Positions 54,042-63,055 of a DNA stretch of 64,000 nt are shown one piece after another (position 1 is the first letter of the stretch; every line of letters begins with the position of its first letter). The stretch is taken from the NCBI RefSeq assembly GCF_019923745.1, contig NZ_JAANOG010000003.1, positions 298,913 through 362,912 of the forward strand, given 5' to 3'. Below the pieces are notes generated by a model. It was not told the origin of the DNA and ran no database searches. It worked only from the letters and a program-made list of their open reading frames with translations. Origin of the DNA: Aquirufa aurantiipilula. GTDB taxonomy: Bacteria; Bacteroidota; Bacteroidia; Cytophagales; Spirosomataceae. A program made the translations under genes and the position numbers.

Positions 54042-54072
54042 TTTGGTTTATCAAATAAATCTCCTAATTTTG
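54042..54072 (+). promoter_or_regulatory. Promoter of rplKAJL
   Basis: TTTG (54042-54045), 19 bases, TAATTTTG (54065-54072). It begins 21 bases after the preceding stop and leaves a leader of about 160 bases before rplK. Confidence 0.78.
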
Positions 54073-54132
54073 CAGTCCGTTTAAAAAGCGGCATTCTATT
54101 CGATTGATTATCAAACGGATGAATGGATTGGA

Positions 54133-54207
54133 AGGTTTGTTACGCTGGAAGATCAAAACGAGGTACATCAGATAAGGAAGCTTCCACCCTTATTGGCAGA
54201 TAAACCT
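54133..54207 (+). promoter_or_regulatory. Candidate structured mRNA leader before rplK
   Basis: AGGTTT (54133-54138) and AAACCT (54202-54207) can close a domain. Inside, ATAAGG/CCTTAT (54172-54177, 54188-54193) forms a hairpin, and TGGAAG (54146-54151) can alternatively pair with CTTCCA (54181-54186) in its loop. The position suggests feedback control by a ribosomal protein such as L1 or L10; no known leader family was matched. Confidence 0.45.
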
Positions 54208-54237
54208 CAATAATTCACTTAAAAACGATGTTTTAAT

Positions 54238-54675
54238 ATGGCAAAAGAAATAGCTGGTTACGTTAAGCTTCAATGCAAAGGTGGCCAAGCCAATCCTTCA
54301 CCGCCCATCGGTCCTGCATTAGGTTCGAAAGGATTAAATATCATGGAGTTCTGTAAGCAGTTCAATGCTAGAACTCAAGATAAAAACGGCGTAGTATTGC
54401 CGGTCCTAATTACTTATTACGCAGATAAATCGTTTGATTTCGTTGTAAAAACTCCTCCTGCACCAATTTTGTTATTGGAAGCAGCTAAGGTGAAATCAGG
54501 TTCGGCTCAGCCAAACTTGAAAAAAGTAGGATCTGTTTCTTGGGATCAAGTGCGAGTTATCGCTGAGACTAAGATGCCAGATTTAAACTGTTTTACAATT
54601 GAAGCAGCAATGAGTATGATTGCTGGAACGGCCCGATCAATGGGTATTACTGTTTCTGGAGAGAAACCGTTCTGA
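54238..54675 (+). CDS. rplK: 50S ribosomal protein L11
   Basis: A 145-residue component of the GTPase-associated centre of the large subunit. The N-terminal [35 protein letters not shown] and the C-terminal [10 protein letters not shown] are conserved. First gene of the rplKAJL unit, 160 bases after the promoter, behind a possibly regulatory leader. Start ATG has no alternative upstream. Confidence 0.97.
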   Translation: MAKEIAGYVKLQCKGGQANPSPPIGPALGSKGLNIMEFCKQFNARTQDKNGVVLPVLITYYADKSFDFVVKTPPAPILLLEAAKVKSGSAQPNLKKVGSVSWDQVRVIAETKMPDLNCFTIEAAMSMIAGTARSMGITVSGEKPF

Positions 54676-54713
54676 TTGTAATAATCAGAATTTAACATTT
54701 TAATAAAAAGGTA

Positions 54714-55412
54714 ATGGCAAAACTTACGAAGAAAAAAAAGGAAGCCCTTTCTAAATATGACGCGACGTTAGAGTATTCTCTAAACAAAGCGGCTGAAATT
54801 TTGAAGGAAATTTCCTATACAAAATTCGACGCCTCAGTGGACATTGATGTTCGCTTAGGAGTAGATCCCCGCAAAGCCGACCAAATGGTTCGTGGCGTGG
54901 TTGCCCTACCTCATGGAACAGGAAAAGACGTACGAGTTCTCGTATTGTGTACTCCTGATAAAGTAGAGGAAGCAAAAGCAGCCGGTGCTGACCATGTAGG
55001 ATTAGATGATTATATTTCAAAAATCGAAGGAGGTTGGACCGATATCGATGTAATCATCACAATGCCTACGGTTATGGCCAAATTAGGTCGCTTGGGTCGT
55101 GTGTTAGGTCCACGTGGACTTATGCCTAATCCAAAGTCTGGTACAGTAACTTTGGAAGTAGGAAAAGCAGTAAATGAAGTGAAAGCCGGTAAAATTGACT
55201 TTAAAGTTGATAAAACAGGTATCATCCATACCTCAATCGGTAAGGTTTCATTTGACGCTAGCAAAATTGCTGAAAATGCGCAAGAAGTGATCAATACGTT
55301 GATCAAATTGAAGCCATCTTCTGCAAAAGGTACATATGTTAAATCGATCAATATATCTTCTACTATGTCTCCGGGCATTGTTATTGATAAGGCGACAGTA
55401 ACTGGATTGTAA
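54714..55412 (+). CDS. rplA: 50S ribosomal protein L1
   Basis: A 232-residue L1 protein of the large-subunit stalk that helps release deacylated tRNA. Conserved segments: [52 protein letters not shown] and [17 protein letters not shown]1 commonly represses its own operon by binding the leader. It follows rplK by 38 bases and precedes rplJ by two bases. Confidence 0.97.
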   Translation: MAKLTKKKKEALSKYDATLEYSLNKAAEILKEISYTKFDASVDIDVRLGVDPRKADQMVRGVVALPHGTGKDVRVLVLCTPDKVEEAKAAGADHVGLDDYISKIEGGWTDIDVIITMPTVMAKLGRLGRVLGPRGLMPNPKSGTVTLEVGKAVNEVKAGKIDFKVDKTGIIHTSIGKVSFDASKIAENAQEVINTLIKLKPSSAKGTYVKSINISSTMSPGIVIDKATVTGL

Positions 55413-55414
55413 TC

Positions 55415-55948
55415 ATGACAAGAGAAGAAAAAAATCAGATTATTGATGAGTTAAGCGAAAAGTTCGCGGTAACTCCGTACTTCTACATTGCAAGTACAGC
55501 CGGTTTAACAGTAGCTCAGGCTACAGAATTCCGTAGAATGTGTTTTTCAAGAGGTTTAGAATACAAAGTATTCAAAAACACTTTGATCGCTAAAGCATTA
55601 GAGAAAACGGGAAATGACTATTCTGCATTCAACGAAGGTGTATTGAAAGGTATGTCTGGAATCATTTTCTCCCCAGAAAATGCTAAAGTTCCAGCTAAAT
55701 TGATCAAAGACTTCCGTAAAGAAGCAGGAAAGGATAAAATTGCATTCAAAGGCGCTTCTATTGAAGGTGGTTTATACATTGGTGAAGACCAATTAACAGC
55801 ACTTGAAAATATCAAGTCGAAAAACGAGATGATTGGAGAGGTTATTGGCCTATTGCAATCGCCTGCTAAAAACGTTATCTCTGCTCTTACAAGCGGCGAG
55901 AAGAAATTAGCTGGTATCGTAAAGACTTTAGGAGAGCGTCCTGAATAA
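55415..55948 (+). CDS. rplJ: 50S ribosomal protein L10
   Basis: A 177-residue protein that anchors the L7/L12 dimers on the stalk base. The N-terminal domain has TVAQATEFRRMCFSRGLEYKVFKNTLIAKALEKTG, and a C-terminal helical tail (ENIKSKNEMIGEVIGLLQSPAKNVISAL) binds L7/L12. It lies two bases after rplA and 66 bases before rplL. Confidence 0.96.
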   Translation: MTREEKNQIIDELSEKFAVTPYFYIASTAGLTVAQATEFRRMCFSRGLEYKVFKNTLIAKALEKTGNDYSAFNEGVLKGMSGIIFSPENAKVPAKLIKDFRKEAGKDKIAFKGASIEGGLYIGEDQLTALENIKSKNEMIGEVIGLLQSPAKNVISALTSGEKKLAGIVKTLGERPE

Positions 55949-56014
55949 TTACCAGATTTTACCGGGGTAATACCCCACAAAATAATTAATTCTTAACAAT
56001 TAAATTTTCAAAAA

Positions 56015-56401
56015 ATGGCAGATTTAAAAGCGTTCGCTGAACAATTAGTGAACTTAACTGTAAAAGAAGTAAATGAATTAGCTGCTATCCTTAAGGATGA
56101 GTACGGTATTGAGCCAGCTGCTGCTGGTGCTGTTGTAGTTGCAGGTCCTGCTGCTGGTGCTGGTGACGGTGCTGATGCTCCTGCTGAGAAAACATCTTTC
56201 GATGTTATCTTGAAAGCTGCTGGTCCTAACAAATTAGCTATCGTTAAATTAGTAAAAGACTTAACTGGTTTAGGTTTGAAAGAAGCGAAAGATGTAGTTG
56301 ATGCTGCACCGAAAGCTGTTAAAGAAGGTGTATCTAAAGACGAAGCTGAAGGTTTGAAAAAATCTTTAGAAGAAGCTGGTGCTGAAGTTGAATTGAAATA
56401 A
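56015..56401 (+). CDS. rplL: 50S ribosomal protein L7/L12
   Basis: A 128-residue stalk protein that recruits translation factors. It has an N-terminal dimerisation helix pair, the alanine/glycine-rich hinge (about residues 35-55, [21 protein letters not shown]), and the C-terminal domain with [41 protein letters not shown]. The opposite-strand frame over this gene is a mirror of the GCT-rich hinge and not real. A strong terminator follows. Confidence 0.97.
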   Translation: MADLKAFAEQLVNLTVKEVNELAAILKDEYGIEPAAAGAVVVAGPAAGAGDGADAPAEKTSFDVILKAAGPNKLAIVKLVKDLTGLGLKEAKDVVDAAPKAVKEGVSKDEAEGLKKSLEEAGAEVELK

Positions 56402-56422
56402 TTCACACACTGATTATAAAAG

Positions 56423-56450
56423 AAAGGGGATGGCAACATTCCCTTTTTTT
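56423..56450 (+). terminator. Terminator after rplL
   Basis: AAAGGGGATG (56423-56432), GCAA loop, CATTCCCTTT (56437-56446) with one G-T pair, then T's. It closes the ribosomal protein unit, where rpoB would usually follow. Confidence 0.9.
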
Positions 56451-56491
56451 TGCTTTATTTGAATTCTAATTGCCTATACCTACCTATTAAC

Positions 56492-58342
56492 ATGCGTGAT
56501 TTGATACAATTACTTCCAGATGCCATAGCAAACCAAATTGCTGCTGGTGAAGTCGTACAAAGACCCGCTTCGGTAGTCAAAGAGCTCATGGAAAATGCCA
56601 TCGATGCACAAGCTACCTACATACAACTCATCATCAAAGATGCAGGGAAAGGAATTATTCAAGTCATAGATAATGGCTCTGGAATGTCCGAAACAGACGC
56701 AAGAATGTGTTTTGAACGACATGCCACTTCCAAAATTAGAAAGGCCGAGGATCTCTTTAGCATCAAAACCATGGGCTTTCGTGGTGAAGCCATGGCTTCT
56801 ATTGCCTCTGTGGCGCAGGTGGAATTAAAAACGAGGAGAGAGCAAGATGAATTAGGAACTTTAGTTCGAATGGAAGCCTCTGTTCTAAAAATACAAGAAA
56901 GTATTCAACATCCAGTTGGCACATCCATTACCGTTAAAAATCTATTTTATAACATCCCTGCTCGCAGAAATTTCCTAAAATCAAATCCAGTTGAAATCCG
57001 ACACATCCTGGATGAATTTCAACATGTCGCCCTAGCCCATCCACACATTCGATTTTCCTTTGTTCAGAATGAACAAGAAACCTATCAATTGCCTGCTGAA
57101 AAGCTCGGTAAAAGAATCGTGGATTTATTCGGTAAAGGTTATCGAGAACAATTAGCCTCTTGCGAAGAAGATACGTCCTACGTGAGTATCAAAGGCTATG
57201 TAGGAAAACCTGAACATGCCAAAAAAACTCGGGGTGAACAGTTTTTCTTCGTCAATGATCGTTACATCAAGAATGCCTATTTGAACCATGCCGTAATGAG
57301 CGCCTATGAACGCTTATTGCCCGAAGGCGCTTTCCCCTTCTATGTTTTGTTTCTAAGCATCGATCCTAGCCATATTGACATTAATGTCCATCCAACTAAA
57401 ACGGAGATCAAATTCGACGATGAAAGGTCTATTTATGCCATCGTTCAAGCAGCAGTTAGAAAGACCTTAAGTATTCACAACTTAATCCCCTCGCTGGATT
57501 TTGATACCAATGTCAATTTTAATATTCCACATACACCTTCTGGACAAGCATTAGCCAACAGAAGTGGGAATTTTTCGACAGGATCAGGAAATAATTCCAA
57601 TAAAAACGTTCAAGATGCCTGGAAAAAACTTTATGAAGGTTTACACGACAATATCCAGGCATTTGAGCAACAAGCACCAGCTATAAAGCCTCTCTTGTTT
57701 GAACAACAAAACTATAGTTCAGAAACCATACTACAGAGTAGGGCTAACCAAAGAGAAACCACGGAATTCAATTCTACCAACTTCCAGGTTATTCAAATAT
57801 TGCAGAAATACCTAGCATTAAGTTGGTCCAATGGCCTTATACTCATCGATCAAAAAAGAGCGTATCAACGTATTCTTTATGATCAATTCATGGATCATTT
57901 ACAGCGAAAAAATGGGGCTTCCCAGCAATTATTATTCCCCAAATTATTGCATATTAGTCCGGCTGACCAATTAATCTTAGAGGAAATCAAAGAAGACTTG
58001 CTTTACCTTGGGTTTCAACTCGCCCAAGAAGATGGGGGCAAATACTGGGTCAAAGGAATTCCCGCGGGTTTAGGGGAAGAAGATGGACAATCCTTGTTGG
58101 AAGGAATATTGGAACAAGTCAAACATGAAGCCAGCGATCTAAGTAAACATCGCAATGAAAAAATTGCCCAAGCAATGGCGAACAGATCAGCTATCAGATA
58201 CCAACAGAAAAAATTAAGTGCCGAAGAAATGAATGCCTTGGTCGAGCAATTATTTGCAAGCAGTAATCCTAATTCCTCTCCCAATGGGGAACAAATTAGC
58301 CGAGCCCTTCACCTTCAGGAAATTATCAATTTACTGAACTAA
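56492..58342 (+). CDS. mutL: DNA mismatch repair protein MutL
   Basis: About 616 residues. The N-terminal GHKL ATPase shows IANQIAAGEVVQRPASVVKELMENAIDA, DNGSGM, TMGFRGEAMASIASVA and GTSITVKNLFYNIPARR. The linker and C-terminal dimerisation domain complete the protein. MutL couples MutS mismatch recognition to downstream repair. The C-terminal endonuclease metal motif (DQHAxxER) is not evident: LIDQKRAYQRILYDQ lies at the corresponding place with a changed core. The start is placed at the ATG at 56492; the longer frame from a TTG at 56450 overlaps the rplL terminator. Its stop is four bases from that of the convergent gene. Confidence 0.94.
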   Translation: MRDLIQLLPDAIANQIAAGEVVQRPASVVKELMENAIDAQATYIQLIIKDAGKGIIQVIDNGSGMSETDARMCFERHATSKIRKAEDLFSIKTMGFRGEAMASIASVAQVELKTRREQDELGTLVRMEASVLKIQESIQHPVGTSITVKNLFYNIPARRNFLKSNPVEIRHILDEFQHVALAHPHIRFSFVQNEQETYQLPAEKLGKRIVDLFGKGYREQLASCEEDTSYVSIKGYVGKPEHAKKTRGEQFFFVNDRYIKNAYLNHAVMSAYERLLPEGAFPFYVLFLSIDPSHIDINVHPTKTEIKFDDERSIYAIVQAAVRKTLSIHNLIPSLDFDTNVNFNIPHTPSGQALANRSGNFSTGSGNNSNKNVQDAWKKLYEGLHDNIQAFEQQAPAIKPLLFEQQNYSSETILQSRANQRETTEFNSTNFQVIQILQKYLALSWSNGLILIDQKRAYQRILYDQFMDHLQRKNGASQQLLFPKLLHISPADQLILEEIKEDLLYLGFQLAQEDGGKYWVKGIPAGLGEEDGQSLLEGILEQVKHEASDLSKHRNEKIAQAMANRSAIRYQQKKLSAEEMNALVEQLFASSNPNSSPNGEQISRALHLQEIINLLN

Positions 58343-58346
58343 ATTA

Positions 58347-59072
58347 CTATTTCTTGTATTTTGATTTAGAAGGATTGAATTGCTTCTTCGCCATTTTTAC
58401 TACGGCATAAATCATATTGGCTACGGTAGCTGGTACCATTGTGATCAATCCTGTTCCTTGTTTAAAGTTTGGATTTTGGTTTAAAAAATCATTGACATAT
58501 TTATTTCTATGCCTTAAAGTCTCAAAATTCAAACTTGTTTCTTCCATTTTAAATGGAGTCTTCCTAGTACGGCTGTACCTTTCTATTTCAAATAGATCAT
58601 AAATCTTATTAATGGTTGCCGTTTGAGATGGGACATTATTCTCGTAACGTAAGAAGTTTTTGGTATACTCTCTGATAACTGAATAAATAATAGGATTGAT
58701 TGGATTGGAATAAAATACCACCTTTTTCGACAAATTCTTTAATTTGATGAAGATCATTTCCCAAAGGAAATCATGGTAAGGCATTTTAACGATATGTCTA
58801 TAATTTCTTTCTACCGATAAGGTTAATCGAATGATGACTAAATCTTCGTGGCTTAGAATGGTAAAATAACAAAACCCGACCATCTTATCTTTCACCATGA
58901 AACTCCAGATAAACACCTCATCTGGAACTGGATAACAAAATGAACCTCCCAATGCTTCATCTAAAGTAAGATTAGGACCAATGGTATGTGTTAAAATAGT
59001 ATAAATGCCTGAAAACAAGTCTGATTGAATATCAATATCCTGTTTTTTTATGTGGTACTTTACAACCCTCAT
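58347..59072 (-). CDS. Unknown protein of 241 residues
   Basis: No family was recognised. The central part, FMVKDKMVGFCYFTILSHEDLVIIRLTLSVERNYR and the following VKMPYHDFLWEMIFIKLKN, has the look of an acyltransferase (GNAT-like) beta-alpha core, but no acetyl-CoA loop is clear. It is Lys/Asn/Ile-rich and ends in a basic tail (KMAKKQFNPSKSKYKK). No signal peptide or certain membrane helix. It stands alone, convergent with mutL, with no close operon partner. The 126 bases upstream hold no clear promoter. Confidence 0.65.
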   Translation of the reverse strand: MRVVKYHIKKQDIDIQSDLFSGIYTILTHTIGPNLTLDEALGGSFCYPVPDEVFIWSFMVKDKMVGFCYFTILSHEDLVIIRLTLSVERNYRHIVKMPYHDFLWEMIFIKLKNLSKKVVFYSNPINPIIYSVIREYTKNFLRYENNVPSQTATINKIYDLFEIERYSRTRKTPFKMEETSLNFETLRHRNKYVNDFLNQNPNFKQGTGLITMVPATVANMIYAVVKMAKKQFNPSKSKYKK

Positions 59073-59198
59073 AGAACTTATTAAAAAAAAGTACCCTCGT
59101 ATATAAAATTAAGCCCTAAAGAAAGCTTAATTTTTTAAAATAATCATCCTTAGGACGGATATCAAAACAATAAATTCTCTGCTTAGTTAAACAAAAAA

Positions 59199-59999
59199 TT
59201 ATTTAGCTAATTCTACAGCTCTGTCTCTGGCAGCAAAAATACCTTTTTGCAATCCTTCTCCTACTTCTTTTTCACCAAAGGTCTTTAAAGCTGCTTCAGT
59301 GGTTCCTCCTTTGGAAGCTACAGCCTGAATTAATTCATCCAATGATTTATCACTGGTTTGCATCAGGTGATAGGATCCTAGCATAGTTTGTTTCACCAAT
59401 AAAGCCGACATAGCAGGATCGAAGCCCATGGCTACACCTGCATCAATCATGTTTTTAATCAAATAAAAGAAATAGGCAGGACCACTTCCACTTAAACCCG
59501 TTACAGCATCCAATAAACTCTCTTCTTCTAAAAATACGGCACGGCCAGTGGAATTAATCAAATTCTCAGCCAACCGAATATCCGACAATCCTACTTCCGG
59601 TGCTGAAGCAAATGCGGTCATTCCCATACCTAGCAATGCGGGAGTATTGGGCATGGCCCTTATAATTAAAGGATAGGATAAACTTTCCTGTATCTTTTTA
59701 ATGGGAATACCAGCCATGATAGAAAGCACCAATTGGCCTGGTCGTAAATATTGCTTCAACTCCTCTGAGACTGATGGGTAATCCTGGGGTTTAACAGATA
59801 ATATGACCAAATTGACAGACGATATCTTCTCAGAAATAGTATCTACTACCACTCCAGCTTTTTGTTCTTGTAATATATCCCCCCTCTCCTTATTTTTTTC
59901 AATAAGCAACAGGTCTTCTTTCTTGACCAAATTATATTGAATAAAAGAATTGGCAAAAGCCATTCCCATATTTCCGCAACCTATGATAGCAATTTTCAT
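59199..59999 (-). CDS. proC: Pyrroline-5-carboxylate reductase
   Basis: Last step of proline synthesis, reducing pyrroline-5-carboxylate with NAD(P)H. 266 residues: Rossmann start MKIAIIGCGNMGMAFANSF, the RAMPNTPALLGMGMTAFA segment, and the C-terminal signature VTGLSGSGPAYFFYLI with KGGTTEAALK. It is three bases after the thioredoxin-like gene and closes the gatB-tlpA-like-proC unit; the shared transcript has no obvious metabolic logic. Confidence 0.96.
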   Translation of the reverse strand: MKIAIIGCGNMGMAFANSFIQYNLVKKEDLLLIEKNKERGDILQEQKAGVVVDTISEKISSVNLVILSVKPQDYPSVSEELKQYLRPGQLVLSIMAGIPIKKIQESLSYPLIIRAMPNTPALLGMGMTAFASAPEVGLSDIRLAENLINSTGRAVFLEEESLLDAVTGLSGSGPAYFFYLIKNMIDAGVAMGFDPAMSALLVKQTMLGSYHLMQTSDKSLDELIQAVASKGGTTEAALKTFGEKEVGEGLQKGIFAARDRAVELAK

Positions 60000-60002
60000 G
60001 TA

Positions 60003-61115
60003 CTATTTTCCTTTAAATAAATTCTCCAAAAATTGGTCTAAACTAGCTCCCCTAAGGCCTTTTGCCATAATTTTACCTTCCTTATCTAACATAAATGTCA
60101 TTGGAATAGCTGAAACTTGGTAAGCTTGTGCTGCCACTGAATTCCAGTATTGTAAATCAGAAACATGTTTCCAAGTTAATTGATCGGTTTCGATAGCTTT
60201 TAACCAAGCACTTTTATCCTGATCTAAACTTACCCCAAAAATCTCAAAACCTTTGTCTTTAAAACGAGCATAAGTTTTAATGACATTGGGGTTTTCTCTC
60301 CGGCATGGGCCACACCAACTTGCCCAAAAATCAATCAATACATATTTACCACGTAATGAAGAGAGAGCAATTTTTTCTCCACTAGGTGAAGGAAGGCTAA
60401 TTTCTGGGGCTTCGGAACCTACACTGACTCCTTTTAGCCGTTTCAAATTTTCCAAAAATGGTTTTATCTGAACATGATTGGGTCTAGCTACTCGAAATTT
60501 ATCTGCAATGATTTCTAAAGTTGCCATCTCCGTTTCAATTGGCAAGAAATTAGTAGTCCAAAGTGCCACTAAATTAGTCCCCATTTGCGGAATTAATGCT
60601 TTTATCTGACTTAGCGCAAGATTTTGAGCTGTCTCGAACTCCTTTTGAATCCTAGTTTGAGAAGCAGGTGTTTTTTGGATTTCTGCATTCCAGGCAATGA
60701 TCTTTTTTTCTAGGCCTTTGGAAATGGCCATAACCTGGTTCATCATTTTGATATTAATTGATTCCCCACTTACGCTGTAAGTACCAGGTTTATCAGGCAA
60801 ATTTACTCCTTCCGCCTCTATTTGAACTTTCTCATTTCCCTCTAAGATGACCATAATCTTTTGAGGATTGGCTATATCATAAAAATTAACAATGTAGAAT
60901 CCACCATTTTCCAATACCTTTCCACGAAAAACTACACTATTATTTTGATCTGGACTTAAAGAGTCAATTTTGATGGCTTGCCCCCGACCATTAAGAAATT
61001 CTAAATATACTTTTCTTTGTGGGACTATTTGCTTGACTTTTACTTGAATAGTAAACTCCTGAGCCTGCAAGGCAAACGATATAAAAATAAAAGCAAGTAG
61101 GCAAATACGGTTCAT
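60003..61115 (-). CDS. TlpA-like thioredoxin-fold protein with DUF4369 domain
   Basis: A 370-residue secreted protein. Signal peptide to about Ala18. An N-terminal DUF4369-type domain with beta-rich sequence (about residues 20-125) leads to a helical middle and a C-terminal AhpC/TSA-thioredoxin fold (about 230-368), marked by PSPSGEKIALSSLRGKYVLIDFWASWCGPCRREN (redox Cys pair CGPC) and FMLDKEGKIMAKGLRG. It probably reduces disulphides in the periplasm or acts with cytochrome c maturation, as many Bacteroidota relatives are proposed to do. Nine bases after gatB. Confidence 0.9.
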   Translation of the reverse strand: MNRICLLAFIFISFALQAQEFTIQVKVKQIVPQRKVYLEFLNGRGQAIKIDSLSPDQNNSVVFRGKVLENGGFYIVNFYDIANPQKIMVILEGNEKVQIEAEGVNLPDKPGTYSVSGESINIKMMNQVMAISKGLEKKIIAWNAEIQKTPASQTRIQKEFETAQNLALSQIKALIPQMGTNLVALWTTNFLPIETEMATLEIIADKFRVARPNHVQIKPFLENLKRLKGVSVGSEAPEISLPSPSGEKIALSSLRGKYVLIDFWASWCGPCRRENPNVIKTYARFKDKGFEIFGVSLDQDKSAWLKAIETDQLTWKHVSDLQYWNSVAAQAYQVSAIPMTFMLDKEGKIMAKGLRGASLDQFLENLFKGK

Positions 61116-61124
61116 AGTTATGGT

Positions 61125-62579
61125 TTATTGGGCCAAGGCTTCTTGAACTAATTGATTCACTAGTTTGGGATCAGCTTTACCTTTTGATTTTTTCATCACT
61201 TCTCCAATAAATAAAGCTATTAGGCCTTTTTTACCTTTATGGTATTCTTTTACTTTATCTGGAAAAGCTTGAATTACTTCTTGAACGAAATTGTTTAACT
61301 CATCATTATTATCAACTAAAGCCCAGCCATTTTCATCCACTAATTGTTTCGGACTTTTGGACCTTTCTTGCAAACAAAGTGGGAATAATTGATGTGCTGC
61401 TAAATTATGGGTGATGCTGCCTAATTCTACTAGGTCGACTATCTCAGCTAGGTTTTTAGGACTTATTTCAAAGTCTTGAATGTGCAATAAACTCTCATTC
61501 ATGTGGGATTTTACTGGCCCCATAAGCCAATTGGATAATGCTTTATAGGCTTTGGTAAAGTTTGCCGCTTCTTTAAAATACAAAGCCATTTCCTTGGAAT
61601 CTGCCAAAAAATGTGCGTCATAGGCAGGTAAACCAAACTGATCCACGAGCTCTTGTTCTTGTTCCCATGGCAGTAAAGGCATGCTTGCTCTTACTTCATT
61701 AATCCATTCTTGGCTAATGTGCAATGGCGCTAAATCAGGTTCAGGGAAATAACGATAGTCATTCATTGTTTCTTTAACCCTCATACTGGATGTTTTACCC
61801 GTATGTGCATCGAATGTACGTGTTTCTTGAATGATGGTTTCTCCAGCATCTATCATAGCTGCTTGGCGTGTGCATTCAAATTCAATTGCCCGCTGAATAT
61901 TTCGAATGGAATTCATGTTTTTGATTTCCACTTTGGTCCCTAGTTTTTCTGTACCAATGGGTCTCAGTGATATATTAACGTCGGCTCGTAAGGATCCTTC
62001 TTCCATATTACCGTCACAAATACCCAAATAACGAACTAGTTTACGAACTTCAGAAACAAGAGCAAATGCTTCTTCCGAAGAATGCAAGGTCGGGTCTGTT
62101 ACCATTTCAATTAATGGTGTGCCAGCTCTATTGTAATCAATAAAACTAAATGGATTATCGCCCTCATGCATTGATTTTCCAGCATCTTCTTCCAAATGGA
62201 TATGGTGGAAAGAAATGAATTTCTCTTCAGATTTTAACTTAACTTTAATTTTCCCACCAATGCAAATAGGTGTTTTATCTTGGGTGATTTGATAGCCCTT
62301 TGGAAGGTCAGGATAAAAATAATTTTTACGGTCAAAATATTGCCACTCATTTATGTCAGATCCAATGGCAATCCCCATTTTAATCGCATATTCAACAACT
62401 CTTTTGTTCAAAAAAGGTAAGGTTCCCGGATGACCTAAACTAATGGGAGAAATTAAGGTATTAGCCTCTCTACCAAATCGGACAGCATCGCTGGCGAATA
62501 TTTTGGAATCCGTTTGCAGTTGTGCATGGATTTCAAGACCAATAACCGGTTGATAGATAGTAGATTGAAATGTACTCAC
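61125..62579 (-). CDS. gatB: Aspartyl/glutamyl-tRNA amidotransferase subunit B
   Basis: The kinase/tRNA-binding subunit of the GatCAB enzyme, which converts Glu-tRNA(Gln) or Asp-tRNA(Asn) to the amide form. 484 residues. Signatures are GLEIHAQLQTDSKIF, the YFDRKNYFYPDLPKGYQITQ segment, HLEEDAGKSMHEG and DYNRAGTPLIEMVTDP, with the YqeY-like tail at the end. gatA and gatC are not adjacent, as is common in Bacteroidota. A minus-strand TATCTTTA near 62612 may be a -7 element. Confidence 0.97.
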   Translation of the reverse strand: MSTFQSTIYQPVIGLEIHAQLQTDSKIFASDAVRFGREANTLISPISLGHPGTLPFLNKRVVEYAIKMGIAIGSDINEWQYFDRKNYFYPDLPKGYQITQDKTPICIGGKIKVKLKSEEKFISFHHIHLEEDAGKSMHEGDNPFSFIDYNRAGTPLIEMVTDPTLHSSEEAFALVSEVRKLVRYLGICDGNMEEGSLRADVNISLRPIGTEKLGTKVEIKNMNSIRNIQRAIEFECTRQAAMIDAGETIIQETRTFDAHTGKTSSMRVKETMNDYRYFPEPDLAPLHISQEWINEVRASMPLLPWEQEQELVDQFGLPAYDAHFLADSKEMALYFKEAANFTKAYKALSNWLMGPVKSHMNESLLHIQDFEISPKNLAEIVDLVELGSITHNLAAHQLFPLCLQERSKSPKQLVDENGWALVDNNDELNNFVQEVIQAFPDKVKEYHKGKKGLIALFIGEVMKKSKGKADPKLVNQLVQEALAQ

Positions 62580-62637
62580 AGATTTGAAATAATTAGGTCA
62601 TCAATAGTCTGTAAAGATACAAAAAAGGATAGGAAAG

Positions 62638-63036
62638 CTAGACTTGGTGCTTGATTTTACACGTACAAGCGACTTTATGTTTGTAATTAACCCAATAGGC
62701 AATTGAAATAAAAATACCTAGGAGCAGACCAAAAGCCCAATCAAAAGAATTCTTGCTCATACTAACTTCAATCACTTTAACTAGGACAGCTAATCCTAGA
62801 TAAATCATAGGTAAAGGTTTACGGTGTCTTTTAAAGTCTTGAAACAATAAAATCAAAGCCAATAAAAAACTGGTAGAGACCAAAATCCATTCAAAAGTAG
62901 AAGTAAAAGCAAAGCTACTAGCAATATAGGGAGCAAAGAATAAAAAGATGGGCAACGTCATGCAATGAATGGCACAGGCTATGGAGAAAAATAAGCCCAT
63001 CTTTTCAATGCCCAATAAATGTTTATATCTTTTCAT
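62638..63036 (-). CDS. MerC-domain membrane protein
   Basis: A 132-residue, four-helix membrane protein of the MerC family. It begins with a basic segment then GLFFSIACAIHCMTLPIFLFFAPYI, whose CAIHC Cys/His cluster is the metal-contact signature, and ends CTCKIKHQV with two further Cys. MerC proteins in mercury operons move Hg(II) inward, but Bacteroidota homologues usually occur outside mer operons beside zinc- or metal-regulated genes. No merA or merT is here. It is 19 bases after the lipoprotein gene and shares its promoter. Confidence 0.87.
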   Translation of the reverse strand: MKRYKHLLGIEKMGLFFSIACAIHCMTLPIFLFFAPYIASSFAFTSTFEWILVSTSFLLALILLFQDFKRHRKPLPMIYLGLAVLVKVIEVSMSKNSFDWAFGLLLGIFISIAYWVNYKHKVACTCKIKHQV

Positions 63037-63055
63037 TATTTAGATATTTAAATAA

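Noticed and set aside
56008..56439. Minus-strand frame of 143 codons opposite rplL
   Set aside because: It is the mirror of the GCT-rich hinge of L7/L12 and gives a low-complexity Ala/Ser/Pro protein.
62638..63036. Mercury resistance operon
   Set aside because: Only a MerC-type protein is present; merA, merT, merP and merR are absent, and the operator format is not a MerR spacer.
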